In this document: piece by piece, positions 1 through 8,040 of the stretch
Numbering within the stretch: the first letter of the stretch is position 1
Layout: every line of letters begins with the position of its first letter
From: Acidobacteriota bacterium
GTDB lineage: Bacteria; Acidobacteriota; UBA6911
NCBI GenBank assembly: GCA_031271905.1
Contig: JAISUT010000048.1
Coordinates: forward strand, 1 to 64,000
Length of the DNA: 64,000 bases
Reading direction: 5' to 3'
Translations under genes and position numbers: made by a program
Notes under the pieces: generated by a model
What the model was told of the DNA's origin: nothing
The model's input: the letters and a program-made list of their open reading frames with translations, nothing else
Databases searched by the model: none

Positions 1-2616
1 AGGGAATTTACGGACTGTTCACGCTCGCGATGGGGGGCGCTGCGCAGACGTCTCAATCCCCTTTAATCGGGGCAAGGGAATTTACTTGCGCCGTAAACTC
101 GACCGTATCATCTACGGTCAGCAACGTCTCAATCCCCTTTAATCGGGGCAAGGGAATTTACACGGTTCCCAATGAATATCGGGACTACGACGACCTGTCT
201 CAATCCCCTTTAATCGGGGCAAGGGAATTTACATGAGGGAATCGACCGCGATTCCGACAACTGGATTGTCTCAATCCCCTTTAATCGGGGCAAGGGAATT
301 TACTGATTGACGCGATTCTTAATTTGAAGCCTTGGAGGTCTCAATCCCCTTTAATCGGGGCAAGGGAATTTACAAAAGACTAGATAAACAATCCAACGTA
401 TTTACCGTTGTCTCAATCCCCTTTAATCGGGGCAAGGGAATTTACTCCGCTCGGACGGCAATCGGAGGTCGCGATGAAAACAGTGTCTCAATCCCCTTTA
501 ATCGGGGCAAGGGAATTTACGTCAGAGTAAACTCCAATCCATCCACCAAAGCAAAGTCTCAATCCCCTTTCATCGGGGCAAGGGAATTTACGTTTCCGCT
601 TCACGCTTCACGCTTCACGCTTGTTTTGTCTCAATCCCCTTTAATCGGGGCAAGGGAATTTACTGGTTGCCCAGCAACGTGTTTGACGATTTTATCGCCG
701 TCTCAATCCCCTTTAATCGGGGCAAGGGAATTTACATCCTAGGATTTTGTACTAGTCCCTTAGACCCGTCGCGTCTCAATCCCCTTTAATCGGGGCAAGG
801 GAATTTACCCAGAGGAGACCAATTGGCTGATCGAAGGCTACGCGTCTCAATCCCCTTTAATCGGGGCAAGGGAATTTACAAAGTAAATGAGCATGGAGTT
901 TACGGAGGATTGTTTTCTCAATCCCCTTTAATCGGGGCAAGGGAATTTACGCAGAACTTCCGATTAAGTTTGGTTTCAACAAAAATTTCTCAATCCCCTT
1001 TAATCGGGGCAAGGGAATTTACACAGCAAATGGAAAAGAAAACATACACGCTGACCATTTCTCAATCCCCTTTAATCGGGGCAAGGGAATTTACTCACAC
1101 CGAAAAATGGGGTTTCTGGCGCCGAGAACATTTCTCAATCCCCTTTAATCGGGGCAAGGGAATTTACCCGTTAAATGAACGGAATCGCATTGGAGGTAAT
1201 TTTCTCAATCCCCTTTAATCGGGGCAAGGGAATTTACTGAAAGCGATTGAGACAGAGAGGAGCCAGAACGGTCGCTTCTCAATCCCCTTTAATCGGGGCA
1301 AGGGAATTTACCTCCCCGCTATCATCCACGCCATCCAGTCGTGGGGGTTCTCAATCCCCTTTAATCGGGGCAAGGGAATTTACTCCCCAAAACCTTTTGG
1401 TAAAACTTCTTGAAACTGATCTCAATCCCCTTTAATCGGGGCAAGGGAATTTACACGAAAAGCGTGGGCGCGTCAATGAGTTAGCAATGGATCTCAATCC
1501 CCTTTAATCGGGGCAAGGGAATTTACGGATTATGGCAATCGACATCAGCAAAATGAAGTTGATCTCAATCCCCTTTAATCGGGGCAAGGGAATTTACAGG
1601 GCCAAGACGCTAGAAAAGCGCGGATTGGCCGAATCTCAATCCCCTTTAATCGGGGCAAGGGAATTTACAATATGGCAAAACAAAAGTTCGACAGAGTGGC
1701 AGTTCATCTCAATCCCCTTTAATCGGGGCAAGGGAATTTACCCTATCTCTAAACGGTTGATTCTAAAGGGTTTAGGGAAATCTCAATCCCCTTTAATCGG
1801 GGCAAGGGAATTTACTTAGAGTAACACCCCGGTGGCGGGTGGAGAATGCCATATCTCAATCCCCTTTAATCGGGGCAAGGGAATTTACAAATTATCAAAG
1901 CAGTACCCCGGTGGCGTCTTGAGAAATCTCAATCCCCTTTAATCGGGGCAAGGGAATTTACTTCGATATTTTGGGTGGTTTCCGCGATTTTTTCCAGCAT
2001 CTCAATCCCCTTTAATCGGGGCAAGGGAATTTACTTAAACACACAAAACCCATAAAAACGGGAGGCGAATAATCTCAATCCCCTTTAATCGGGGCAAGGG
2101 AATTTACCTATCCCCTTAGGGCCCTATCAAGGCCCTAATCAAATCTCAATCCCCTTTAATCGGGGCAAGGGAATTTACCCGTAAATAAAAAGGCAAAGAA
2201 AAAGGCATCCAAGCCATCTCAATCCCCTTTAATCGGGGCAAGGGAATTTACACCGACCAGTCCGTTTTCTTTTCTGCTCCAAGCTCATCAGATCTCAATC
2301 CCCTTTAATCGGGGCAAGGGAATTTACGAGCTATTTCCGCTGATTTCTTCCATCCTGACGACATCTCAATCCCCTTTAATCGGGGCAAGGGAATTTACGC
2401 AGGATTTCTTCATCGGTGCTAAGTAATGGCTTGTCATCTCAATCCCCTTTAATCGGGGCAAGGGAATTTACTGAGCGTTTCGTAGTTTTTCATCGGGGCG
2501 CCTCATCAATCTCAATCCCCTTTAATCGGGGCAAGGGAATTTACACAAGTCCGACCTCGTGAGCGCGATCAACGAGGTGAATCTCAATCCCCTTTAATCG
2601 GGGCAAGGGAATTTAC
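1..2616 (-). CRISPR. Type III-A associated CRISPR array, 36 complete repeats, open at left edge
   Basis: A partial repeat lies at 1-11, followed by 36 complete 36-nt repeats; the first is 50-85 and the last 2581-2616. They alternate with 36 unique spacers of about 34-40 nt. The plus-strand repeat begins (G/T/A)TCTCAATCCCC and ends GGGAATTTAC. Read on the minus strand it ends in ATTGAGA plus one variable base, close to the ATTGAAAC-type 5' handle of type III crRNAs, so I infer minus-strand transcription, the same direction as the cas operon. The leader should then be at 2617 onwards and the newest spacers at the right end. Repeats are almost identical; the repeat at 556-591 has one internal A-to-C change. 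The first plus-strand base is G in the first 12 repeats, T in the next 7 and A in the last 17. Confidence 0.98.
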
Positions 2617-3002
2617 AGTATCCTCCGAAAATATGCGTCAAACCTAGTTGTCAAAGAACCCTTGCGGGCGGTGTCGGCGCAAATGCTATAACGTATGATC
2701 TTGCAGTCCTCAGCACCCACGCAAACATTTGAAATATAACACAAAATCGTCACGCGAACACCTCCCGGCAAGGAAATTGCCGTCCCAGCGCCATTGATTC
2801 ATCCTATCTTGCTGAAAACGAAGGAGAACCAAAACATCCCCCTCGTTAGCCAGCCCATGTCGCCAAAATACCACCTAGGCGCTCGCGCCAGAAAAAACTC
2901 ATCTCCCGTTCGCATCGCCCATCTTGGCTTGGAAACGACGCAATGCCACGCACATATCACGCTTCGACCACGAACGCCCTTCCTATTTCGACATCCCGCA
3001 GT
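2617..3002 (-). promoter_or_regulatory. Inferred CRISPR leader / intergenic region
   Basis: This 386-bp stretch without a convincing gene separates the last repeat from the end of the AAA-nuclease gene. It is richer in A+T than the cas genes, and its position fits a leader for an array read on the minus strand. A weak minus-strand promoter-like pair, TTGACA (2649-2654) and TATTTT (2628-2633) with a 15-bp gap, lies next to the first repeat. A 6-bp inverted repeat, CGGCAA / TTGCCG with a 5-nt loop, lies at 2766-2782. The short open frames here have no recognisable product. The leader assignment rests on repeat polarity and the location of the cas genes, not on a known leader motif. Confidence 0.6.
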
Positions 3003-4571
3003 TCAACATCCCAAGACGGTCACATCACCATGCTTTTTCCATTGGATGCGACGCGACCAAGGAAGCCTCTTCGACCGGGAGCGCCGATCAAAAATGACCA
3101 GGTAGCAGGGAACACCCTTGCCAAACCTGTCACGGTATTCGCGCACCTGCAAAAGCCCCTCCGCTAAAACATCCTTTCTGGAGTCGCGGTCGCGCAGGAG
3201 CTTTATTTCGACGATGTTCCTCTCGCCGCCATACTCCACCAGCAAATCCATCCGCCCGCGCCCGGACGCGCACTCCCGATCGATGCGCCCGCCTCCGTTG
3301 GTCACCCGTTGCAGGAATGCCATCAGGAGGAGGTGGGGGAACGCTTCCGTGTATTCCGCCGTCCCCTCCCAGATTTCGGAATGCCGCCTCCAGAATTTCT
3401 GGAATTCGCGGAGCAACCCGTCCATGTCCAGCGAACCGTCCTCTCGCCGCCAAGAGGACGCTGGCGGCGGGGTGGCGTTGTCGTGATAGCGGGAATTGAG
3501 GTTGCGGGTGAGGATTTCCGCGTAGATCGGATTCGCGATGGTGAAGTTCGTTTCCGGCGTCCACCGCACCAGCCCCAAGTCCAGCACATACTGCACGTCG
3601 TCGTCCTCTCTGCCGAAATCGCCGAGGTCGCCCGTCAGGATCGTCTGGATGACGCGCTTCACGCGGGGGTCGGAAAGCCGCTTGCCAAGGGCGTCAAGAT
3701 GCGTCTCACGGGCTTCGATCATCTGGGCGCGGGTTTCCTCCAGATGCCGGAGCGTCACCGTCTCCGCGCTGTCCGGCGGCAACAGGCGCATTGTCGCCCG
3801 CATGAACAGCGAGTTGACTATCCACGGCTGCCCACACGATTGCGCCCAAGCGTAATCCAGCGCCTCGTCGGTTATCTCCTGCCCGGTCTCCCGTGTGCGC
3901 TGCGCAAACAGGCGCGCGATGTCCGGGCGGGTGAAATTGCCAAGAACTGCGGAGTCGGCTTTGACGTTGAAAGGCGAGCCGGGGTTGGGCGCGACGCCTC
4001 CCTTGGCGGCGGTGATGTAGTCGCGCAGGTCGCGCATCCCCACCAAGGCGATGGACGTGGGGAACTTCCCGACGCCGCGCGTGGCGAAGCCTTCACGCAA
4101 CAACCGCAAGAAGGTGATGAGCGCCTCGTCTTGGAGCACATCCACCTCGTCAAAGAGCACGACCAGTTTCTTGGGCGCGACCATCGCGGCCCAGGAAGCC
4201 AGCATCTCCCCCATCATGACTTCCGGGATGCCTTCGGGGAGATCGGGGACGGGGATGTCCGTGGCGATGGCAGAGTCCCGGATGGCGGAGCATACGGCGG
4301 GAATCGCGCGTTTCGCGTCGGGGAAAGATTGGCAACGCTCCACGCTCACATAGCAGGCGAGCGCCTCCGTCCCGGCGTTGATCTCGCGCATCCAGTTTTG
4401 CAGGAACGTGGTCTTGCCCGTCTGCCGCGGCGCGTGGAGCACCCAGTAGAGGTTGTCGCTGATATAGCGGCCTAGTTGCGCCCCGACCAGCCGTTCCTCC
4501 GGCGGCAGCATGTAGTGGTCGTCAGGGTTGCACGGCCCGGTGGTGTTGAAAAATCGGACGGCTCGTTTCAT
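3003..4571 (-). CDS. AAA ATPase fused to PD-(D/E)XK nuclease-like domain, in the CRISPR operon
   Basis: A 522-aa protein. Residues about 20-350 form a P-loop ATPase of the AAA-ATPase-like type (similar to AAA_35): Walker A APRQTGKT at 47-54 and Walker B LVVLFDEVD. Near the C-terminus the pattern GRMDLLVE...IVEIKL is the D...ExK core of a PD-(D/E)XK nuclease fold. The start at 4571 was chosen because it follows the csm5 stop by 32 bp; upstream starts would run into csm5, although no good ribosome binding site is visible. It is the last gene before the leader, in line with the csm genes. ATPase/nuclease proteins of this family also occur away from CRISPR, so an accessory interference or defence role is inferred from location only. 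Confidence 0.8.
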   Translation of the reverse strand: MKRAVRFFNTTGPCNPDDHYMLPPEERLVGAQLGRYISDNLYWVLHAPRQTGKTTFLQNWMREINAGTEALACYVSVERCQSFPDAKRAIPAVCSAIRDSAIATDIPVPDLPEGIPEVMMGEMLASWAAMVAPKKLVVLFDEVDVLQDEALITFLRLLREGFATRGVGKFPTSIALVGMRDLRDYITAAKGGVAPNPGSPFNVKADSAVLGNFTRPDIARLFAQRTRETGQEITDEALDYAWAQSCGQPWIVNSLFMRATMRLLPPDSAETVTLRHLEETRAQMIEARETHLDALGKRLSDPRVKRVIQTILTGDLGDFGREDDDVQYVLDLGLVRWTPETNFTIANPIYAEILTRNLNSRYHDNATPPPASSWRREDGSLDMDGLLREFQKFWRRHSEIWEGTAEYTEAFPHLLLMAFLQRVTNGGGRIDRECASGRGRMDLLVEYGGERNIVEIKLLRDRDSRKDVLAEGLLQVREYRDRFGKGVPCYLVIFDRRSRSKRLPWSRRIQWKKHGDVTVLGC

Positions 4572-4603
4572 GCGATTGAGTCTACCATACGCGAAATCTG
4601 GTT

Positions 4604-5791
4604 TTAAGGAACTATCTGCACGAAAACCCATCCAAAAGGTTTTAGTCGATCCCACTGATTTTTTCGATCTGCCGCAAGCCACAAGGTTGTGGTTTTCTCT
4701 GCGTAGGAAGCGTGTTGCCCTCGGCCTTTCATGATTTTGATGGAACGTGGAGCATCGACCGTCACGCTTTCCGCACCAGAATGTCGTCCGACACGGAGCA
4801 AAAAACCTTCCCTCTTTTTTACCAACTCATCCAATTTGCCTCCAAGTTTCAGATGATTTTCAATACTGTGCACCCAGTTGTCGGCATAATGGTTTTCCTC
4901 TAAAACAGCGCATTCAGCTTTAAAACGATCATAATAGAATGTGTGACAAGCTTCGGCTATGCCTGAAAAATCAAACTGCAATTTTGGCAATTGTCCGCTA
5001 TTACCATCTTTCATTTCAATCGACCATTGTGTCGTGAAAAACTGATTCATATTGCCTGAAATGCACTCTAACAGCGTGTTGATGTTGCCCCCGGCCCTGT
5101 AGTTGTTCGGATGTTTTTTCCGATTGACTTGGAAGCAGATTCGCGTACGTATTGTTTCCTGCGATGCGCCATCTCCGATTTTAATGAAACGCAGAGGGTC
5201 GGTAAAAAAATCCTCGTTTTTTTGAAAACGATCTTGTATCATGAGTTGGCATTGTCGTTCGGCTTCTTTTCGTATTTCACGATCAGGTAAATCTCGAATT
5301 CCTTCCTTTGTTTTGACTACATAGCGTTTGTCATTACGGCACTTGTCCAACAATGCAGTACGAATCGCGCCTTTGACACTAGAGCCAGGCAGGATGGGTT
5401 GATTATTGCAGGGATTGAACGCCGTCCGTGCAATTTCCAATTTATTCAAGACAGTATCCTCTCGTTGCGTTATTTTACCTATTCGACTGTCATAAAACTT
5501 TTGCGCCTCTTCGACAACATCCGCATTGGACACGCCAATTCTGAGAGCAGTCTCTTTGTATTTATAGAAAAACTCCTGTATCTCACGCAATGAATTGTTC
5601 TTATCGACAATGCACGAGAATTCACGGCGCGCCTCGTCACCGAGGCTCAATAAGAGTCGCACTGGATCGAAGGTATAAAGTTTCTTTTTGTCGATCACGT
5701 AGTTGGTCGGCTCGAAATCCTCCCCGCAACCGATGTGGATGGGAGAGAGCGGAGTGACGCGGATGGTGTACGTTTTCAAAAATTCCTTCAT
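4604..5791 (-). CDS. csm5: Type III-A RAMP protein Csm5
   Basis: A 395-aa RAMP-superfamily subunit of the Csm complex, which caps the crRNA 3' end and is needed for crRNA maturation in studied systems. The N-terminus has the typical Csm5 opening (VTPLSPIHIGCGEDF), and the glycine-rich LPGSSVKGAIRTALL segment lies near residue 135. The start ATG at 5791 overlaps the csm4 stop by 4 bp (ATGA), so translation is probably coupled. The gene is visibly more AT-rich than its neighbours, with many A- and T-rich codons, which may reflect faster divergence or separate acquisition. Identity is firm from the motifs and from its place after csm4. Confidence 0.95.
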   Translation of the reverse strand: MKEFLKTYTIRVTPLSPIHIGCGEDFEPTNYVIDKKKLYTFDPVRLLLSLGDEARREFSCIVDKNNSLREIQEFFYKYKETALRIGVSNADVVEEAQKFYDSRIGKITQREDTVLNKLEIARTAFNPCNNQPILPGSSVKGAIRTALLDKCRNDKRYVVKTKEGIRDLPDREIRKEAERQCQLMIQDRFQKNEDFFTDPLRFIKIGDGASQETIRTRICFQVNRKKHPNNYRAGGNINTLLECISGNMNQFFTTQWSIEMKDGNSGQLPKLQFDFSGIAEACHTFYYDRFKAECAVLEENHYADNWVHSIENHLKLGGKLDELVKKREGFLLRVGRHSGAESVTVDAPRSIKIMKGRGQHASYAEKTTTLWLAADRKNQWDRLKPFGWVFVQIVP

Positions 5792-6771
5792 GCCGAAACC
5801 TCCACTCCCGCCAGCTTGATGCCGACGACCGGCGCGTATCCTTGCGCGACCGCTTCGGGCTGGCTGAAGGAAACACCGTTCAACCCCTGGCCGATGAAGC
5901 GTCGCGGCTCCGACATCCCGTCCTGCGGCGTGAACACGGCACCCGTGCGTGCCAACAGCAGCGGGCGCTTGAAGGGGTTTTCCGACAGCGCCGCCACGTC
6001 GCCGTGCCGCCCGAACCGGGTGAGCGGATGATAAAAACTTTTCGTGCGGTCGAAGCCCTGCCCTTGCGGGGCGCAGGGGGCGAGCGTCAACCATGCGTCG
6101 GCTCGGTCTGTCTCCGGCAGGGGGGCTTCCGCGCCTTCGATGTCGAACTTCCCCAGACCGATGGACGCATCGCGCCCGAAACCGCCCAGCCCGACGGCGG
6201 CGAGCGTTTCCAGCAGTTCCGCGGCAGACAGGCGGGCTTCGTCGAACACGGCGTGAAGGTCGAAGCGCATATCCGGGTGAAACCATATCTGCGGTTGGCT
6301 GTACGGCGCGAACATATCCTTGCCCGTAGTCCCAGTCAGCCGGTTGATGGTGTTGTGCGGTTGCGCGACGGTTTTTTGCACTGCCGTCGTTTTGGCGTGG
6401 CTGGAGTCAAATTGGCGCAGGATCGCATCGGCGGCTTCTGTGTCGTTATACGCCAGCCGTTGCCACGAGCGAAAATCGGACTCAAGTTCTTCCATCGGCA
6501 ACCAGCGCTTCTTCTTGAGCGCCTTGCGGTCTTCGGAGTTCGTTTCCCAAAACGATGACGGCACGGTCGGCAACGGCAGGAAGCCTTGCGGGAAGGCGTC
6601 GGAAAGCACTAAGAACGGACGGTCTTCGCCGTAGCCCTGCAAGCGTTCTGTGAGCCAGTCGTCGCCTAGGCGGTGCCGGAACGTCCAGCAGGCTTGGCCG
6701 AACAGGGTGTCCCCCGCAAGCGGCGTGCCGAAGGCGGTGCGGGGATGGATGGTGTAACGCGCTGTTTGCAT
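5788..6771 (-). CDS. csm4: Type III-A RAMP protein Csm4
   Basis: A 327-aa RAMP subunit that binds Cas10 and the crRNA 5' handle at the foot of the Csm complex. The N-terminus HPRTAFGTPLAGDTLFGQ is the characteristic Csm4 start, followed by a typical FLPLPTVP segment, and a glycine-rich GLGGFGRDASIGLG stretch lies near the middle. The stop overlaps the csm5 start, and the gene begins 13 bp after csm3. The handle it would contact varies in its last base along this array. Order and motifs make the call secure. Confidence 0.95.
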   Translation of the reverse strand: MQTARYTIHPRTAFGTPLAGDTLFGQACWTFRHRLGDDWLTERLQGYGEDRPFLVLSDAFPQGFLPLPTVPSSFWETNSEDRKALKKKRWLPMEELESDFRSWQRLAYNDTEAADAILRQFDSSHAKTTAVQKTVAQPHNTINRLTGTTGKDMFAPYSQPQIWFHPDMRFDLHAVFDEARLSAAELLETLAAVGLGGFGRDASIGLGKFDIEGAEAPLPETDRADAWLTLAPCAPQGQGFDRTKSFYHPLTRFGRHGDVAALSENPFKRPLLLARTGAVFTPQDGMSEPRRFIGQGLNGVSFSQPEAVAQGYAPVVGIKLAGVEVSA

Positions 6772-6784
6772 GGTTCACCTAGGT

Positions 6785-7522
6785 TCAATTTTCTTTCAGA
6801 TCGGGGAATGCTTTCACTGTTTCAAAATCAGCGGACTTATCCACGCCGTTGATTTTGAGTCCGGCGAATCGCACCTTGCCGTAGCCGCGCGAACCGGAGC
6901 CGCCCAGGCTGTCCAGCTCGATGAGCTTCAAGCCTTCGAGAACAGTTTGCAACAGCGCGTCACCGTCGCCGTCCAGTTGCTTGAGCGAAAGTTTGAAAAC
7001 GAACTTCGCGCCCGCTGGAACGCGCTCGGTGTGACGCGGATGGTCGGCCACGCCGCTGATGCGGTTGATGACGTTCTCGCTTTTGACTTCGGTCAGCAAC
7101 TGGTTGTCCTCGCGCACCCTGTTCTTCCATCCTTCCTCCAAGGCGCAATCCCAGAAGGCGAGCCGCGAAGGGCCGAGTTCTTTTACCAGCGTCTTGTCGT
7201 CCTTGGCGTCGCCGCCGCCGATGCCGAACAGTTGCAGGATGGGCTTGATGGCGTCCTTCTGTGCTTCCGATGCTGTTGGATTTGTATAGTCTTTCGCCCC
7301 CAGCGGTTTTTCCTGCACCGCGCCGCTACGCCATTCCAGCAGGCTGCGCATCTTCCCCTTGAGGCTGGAGCCGGGGATGTACGGCTCGCCGGTGAGAGGA
7401 TGCTTGATGACGGTGTTGTCCACGCCGCCGATGTGCATTTCCGAATCGCCCGCTCCGATGCGCAGACCGGTCAGCACTTCCAAGGCGGCTTCGATGGTTA
7501 CGATATTGGTTAGTTGCGGCAT
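6785..7522 (-). CDS. csm3: Type III-A RAMP protein Csm3, target-RNA cleaving backbone
   Basis: A 245-aa Csm3, the repeated backbone subunit that cuts target RNA at 6-nt intervals. The family motif HIGGVDNTVIKHP carries the catalytic aspartate at residue 35, and IPGSSLKGKMRSLLE follows, so the ribonuclease site looks intact. A C-terminal glycine-rich loop, LGGSGSRGYGKV, is also typical. The gene starts 2 bp after the csm2 stop. Length matches the usual Csm3. Confidence 0.97.
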   Translation of the reverse strand: MPQLTNIVTIEAALEVLTGLRIGAGDSEMHIGGVDNTVIKHPLTGEPYIPGSSLKGKMRSLLEWRSGAVQEKPLGAKDYTNPTASEAQKDAIKPILQLFGIGGGDAKDDKTLVKELGPSRLAFWDCALEEGWKNRVREDNQLLTEVKSENVINRISGVADHPRHTERVPAGAKFVFKLSLKQLDGDGDALLQTVLEGLKLIELDSLGGSGSRGYGKVRFAGLKINGVDKSADFETVKAFPDLKEN

Positions 7523-7524
7523 GG

Positions 7525-8031
7525 TTATCTCTCCTCCGCTTTGTAAAAGCCCATGAAGGCTTCCATGAAAAGTTTTGCTTGTTTCAACGTTTCCGGGCTG
7601 ACGATAGCGCGAACGACATGGGTTAAAAGCTTCTCGAAGCCTTCACCCACATGCTCACGGCCCTTGGCGTAAGTGACCTTGGCGCACAACATCTTGATGA
7701 AGGGCGCAAGTTCGGTGTATTTCGCACTACGGTCGACGCCGTGCTCGAACACTTTGTCGTGCCACATGACCAATTCGTCGTAAAACTTGCGGAGTTGGCT
7801 GGATTTGTTCTTTCCCAAGTTTTTTTCCCGCTTCCAGCCTTCCCGTCTCTTTGACCAATGGCCATCTTCAAAGATGGCCTGCGCCATGCTTTGCGCAATT
7901 TCATCAAAGAGTTTTGCATTGATGTTTTCACCAAATATGACTTGCGCAGTATCGACCGCGGGCGGTTGAGCACGGTCGTAACCGCCGCCTTGTTGTGAAC
8001 GGCTGCCTTGCGGGCGTTGTTGATAGTTCAT
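7525..8031 (-). CDS. csm2: Type III-A small subunit Csm2
   Basis: A 168-aa mostly alpha-helical small subunit of the Csm complex, which lines the target-RNA channel. The first 25 residues are Gln/Gly/Arg-rich and probably disordered. The rest matches Csm2, including the conserved SSQLRKFYDELVMW segment and a C-terminal LKQAKLFMEAFMGFYKAEE helix. It lies 9 bp after cas10 and 2 bp before csm3. Confidence 0.95.
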   Translation of the reverse strand: MNYQQRPQGSRSQQGGGYDRAQPPAVDTAQVIFGENINAKLFDEIAQSMAQAIFEDGHWSKRREGWKREKNLGKNKSSQLRKFYDELVMWHDKVFEHGVDRSAKYTELAPFIKMLCAKVTYAKGREHVGEGFEKLLTHVVRAIVSPETLKQAKLFMEAFMGFYKAEER

Positions 8032-8040
8032 ACTGGCTCC

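Noticed and set aside
30-1819. Open frames across the CRISPR array
   Set aside because: They translate the repeat over and over (FNRGKGIY, SPLIGAREFT) and are not genes.
2794-3167. Short plus-strand frames in the leader region
   Set aside because: No family match, no ribosome site, and they overlap the end of the ATPase-nuclease gene.
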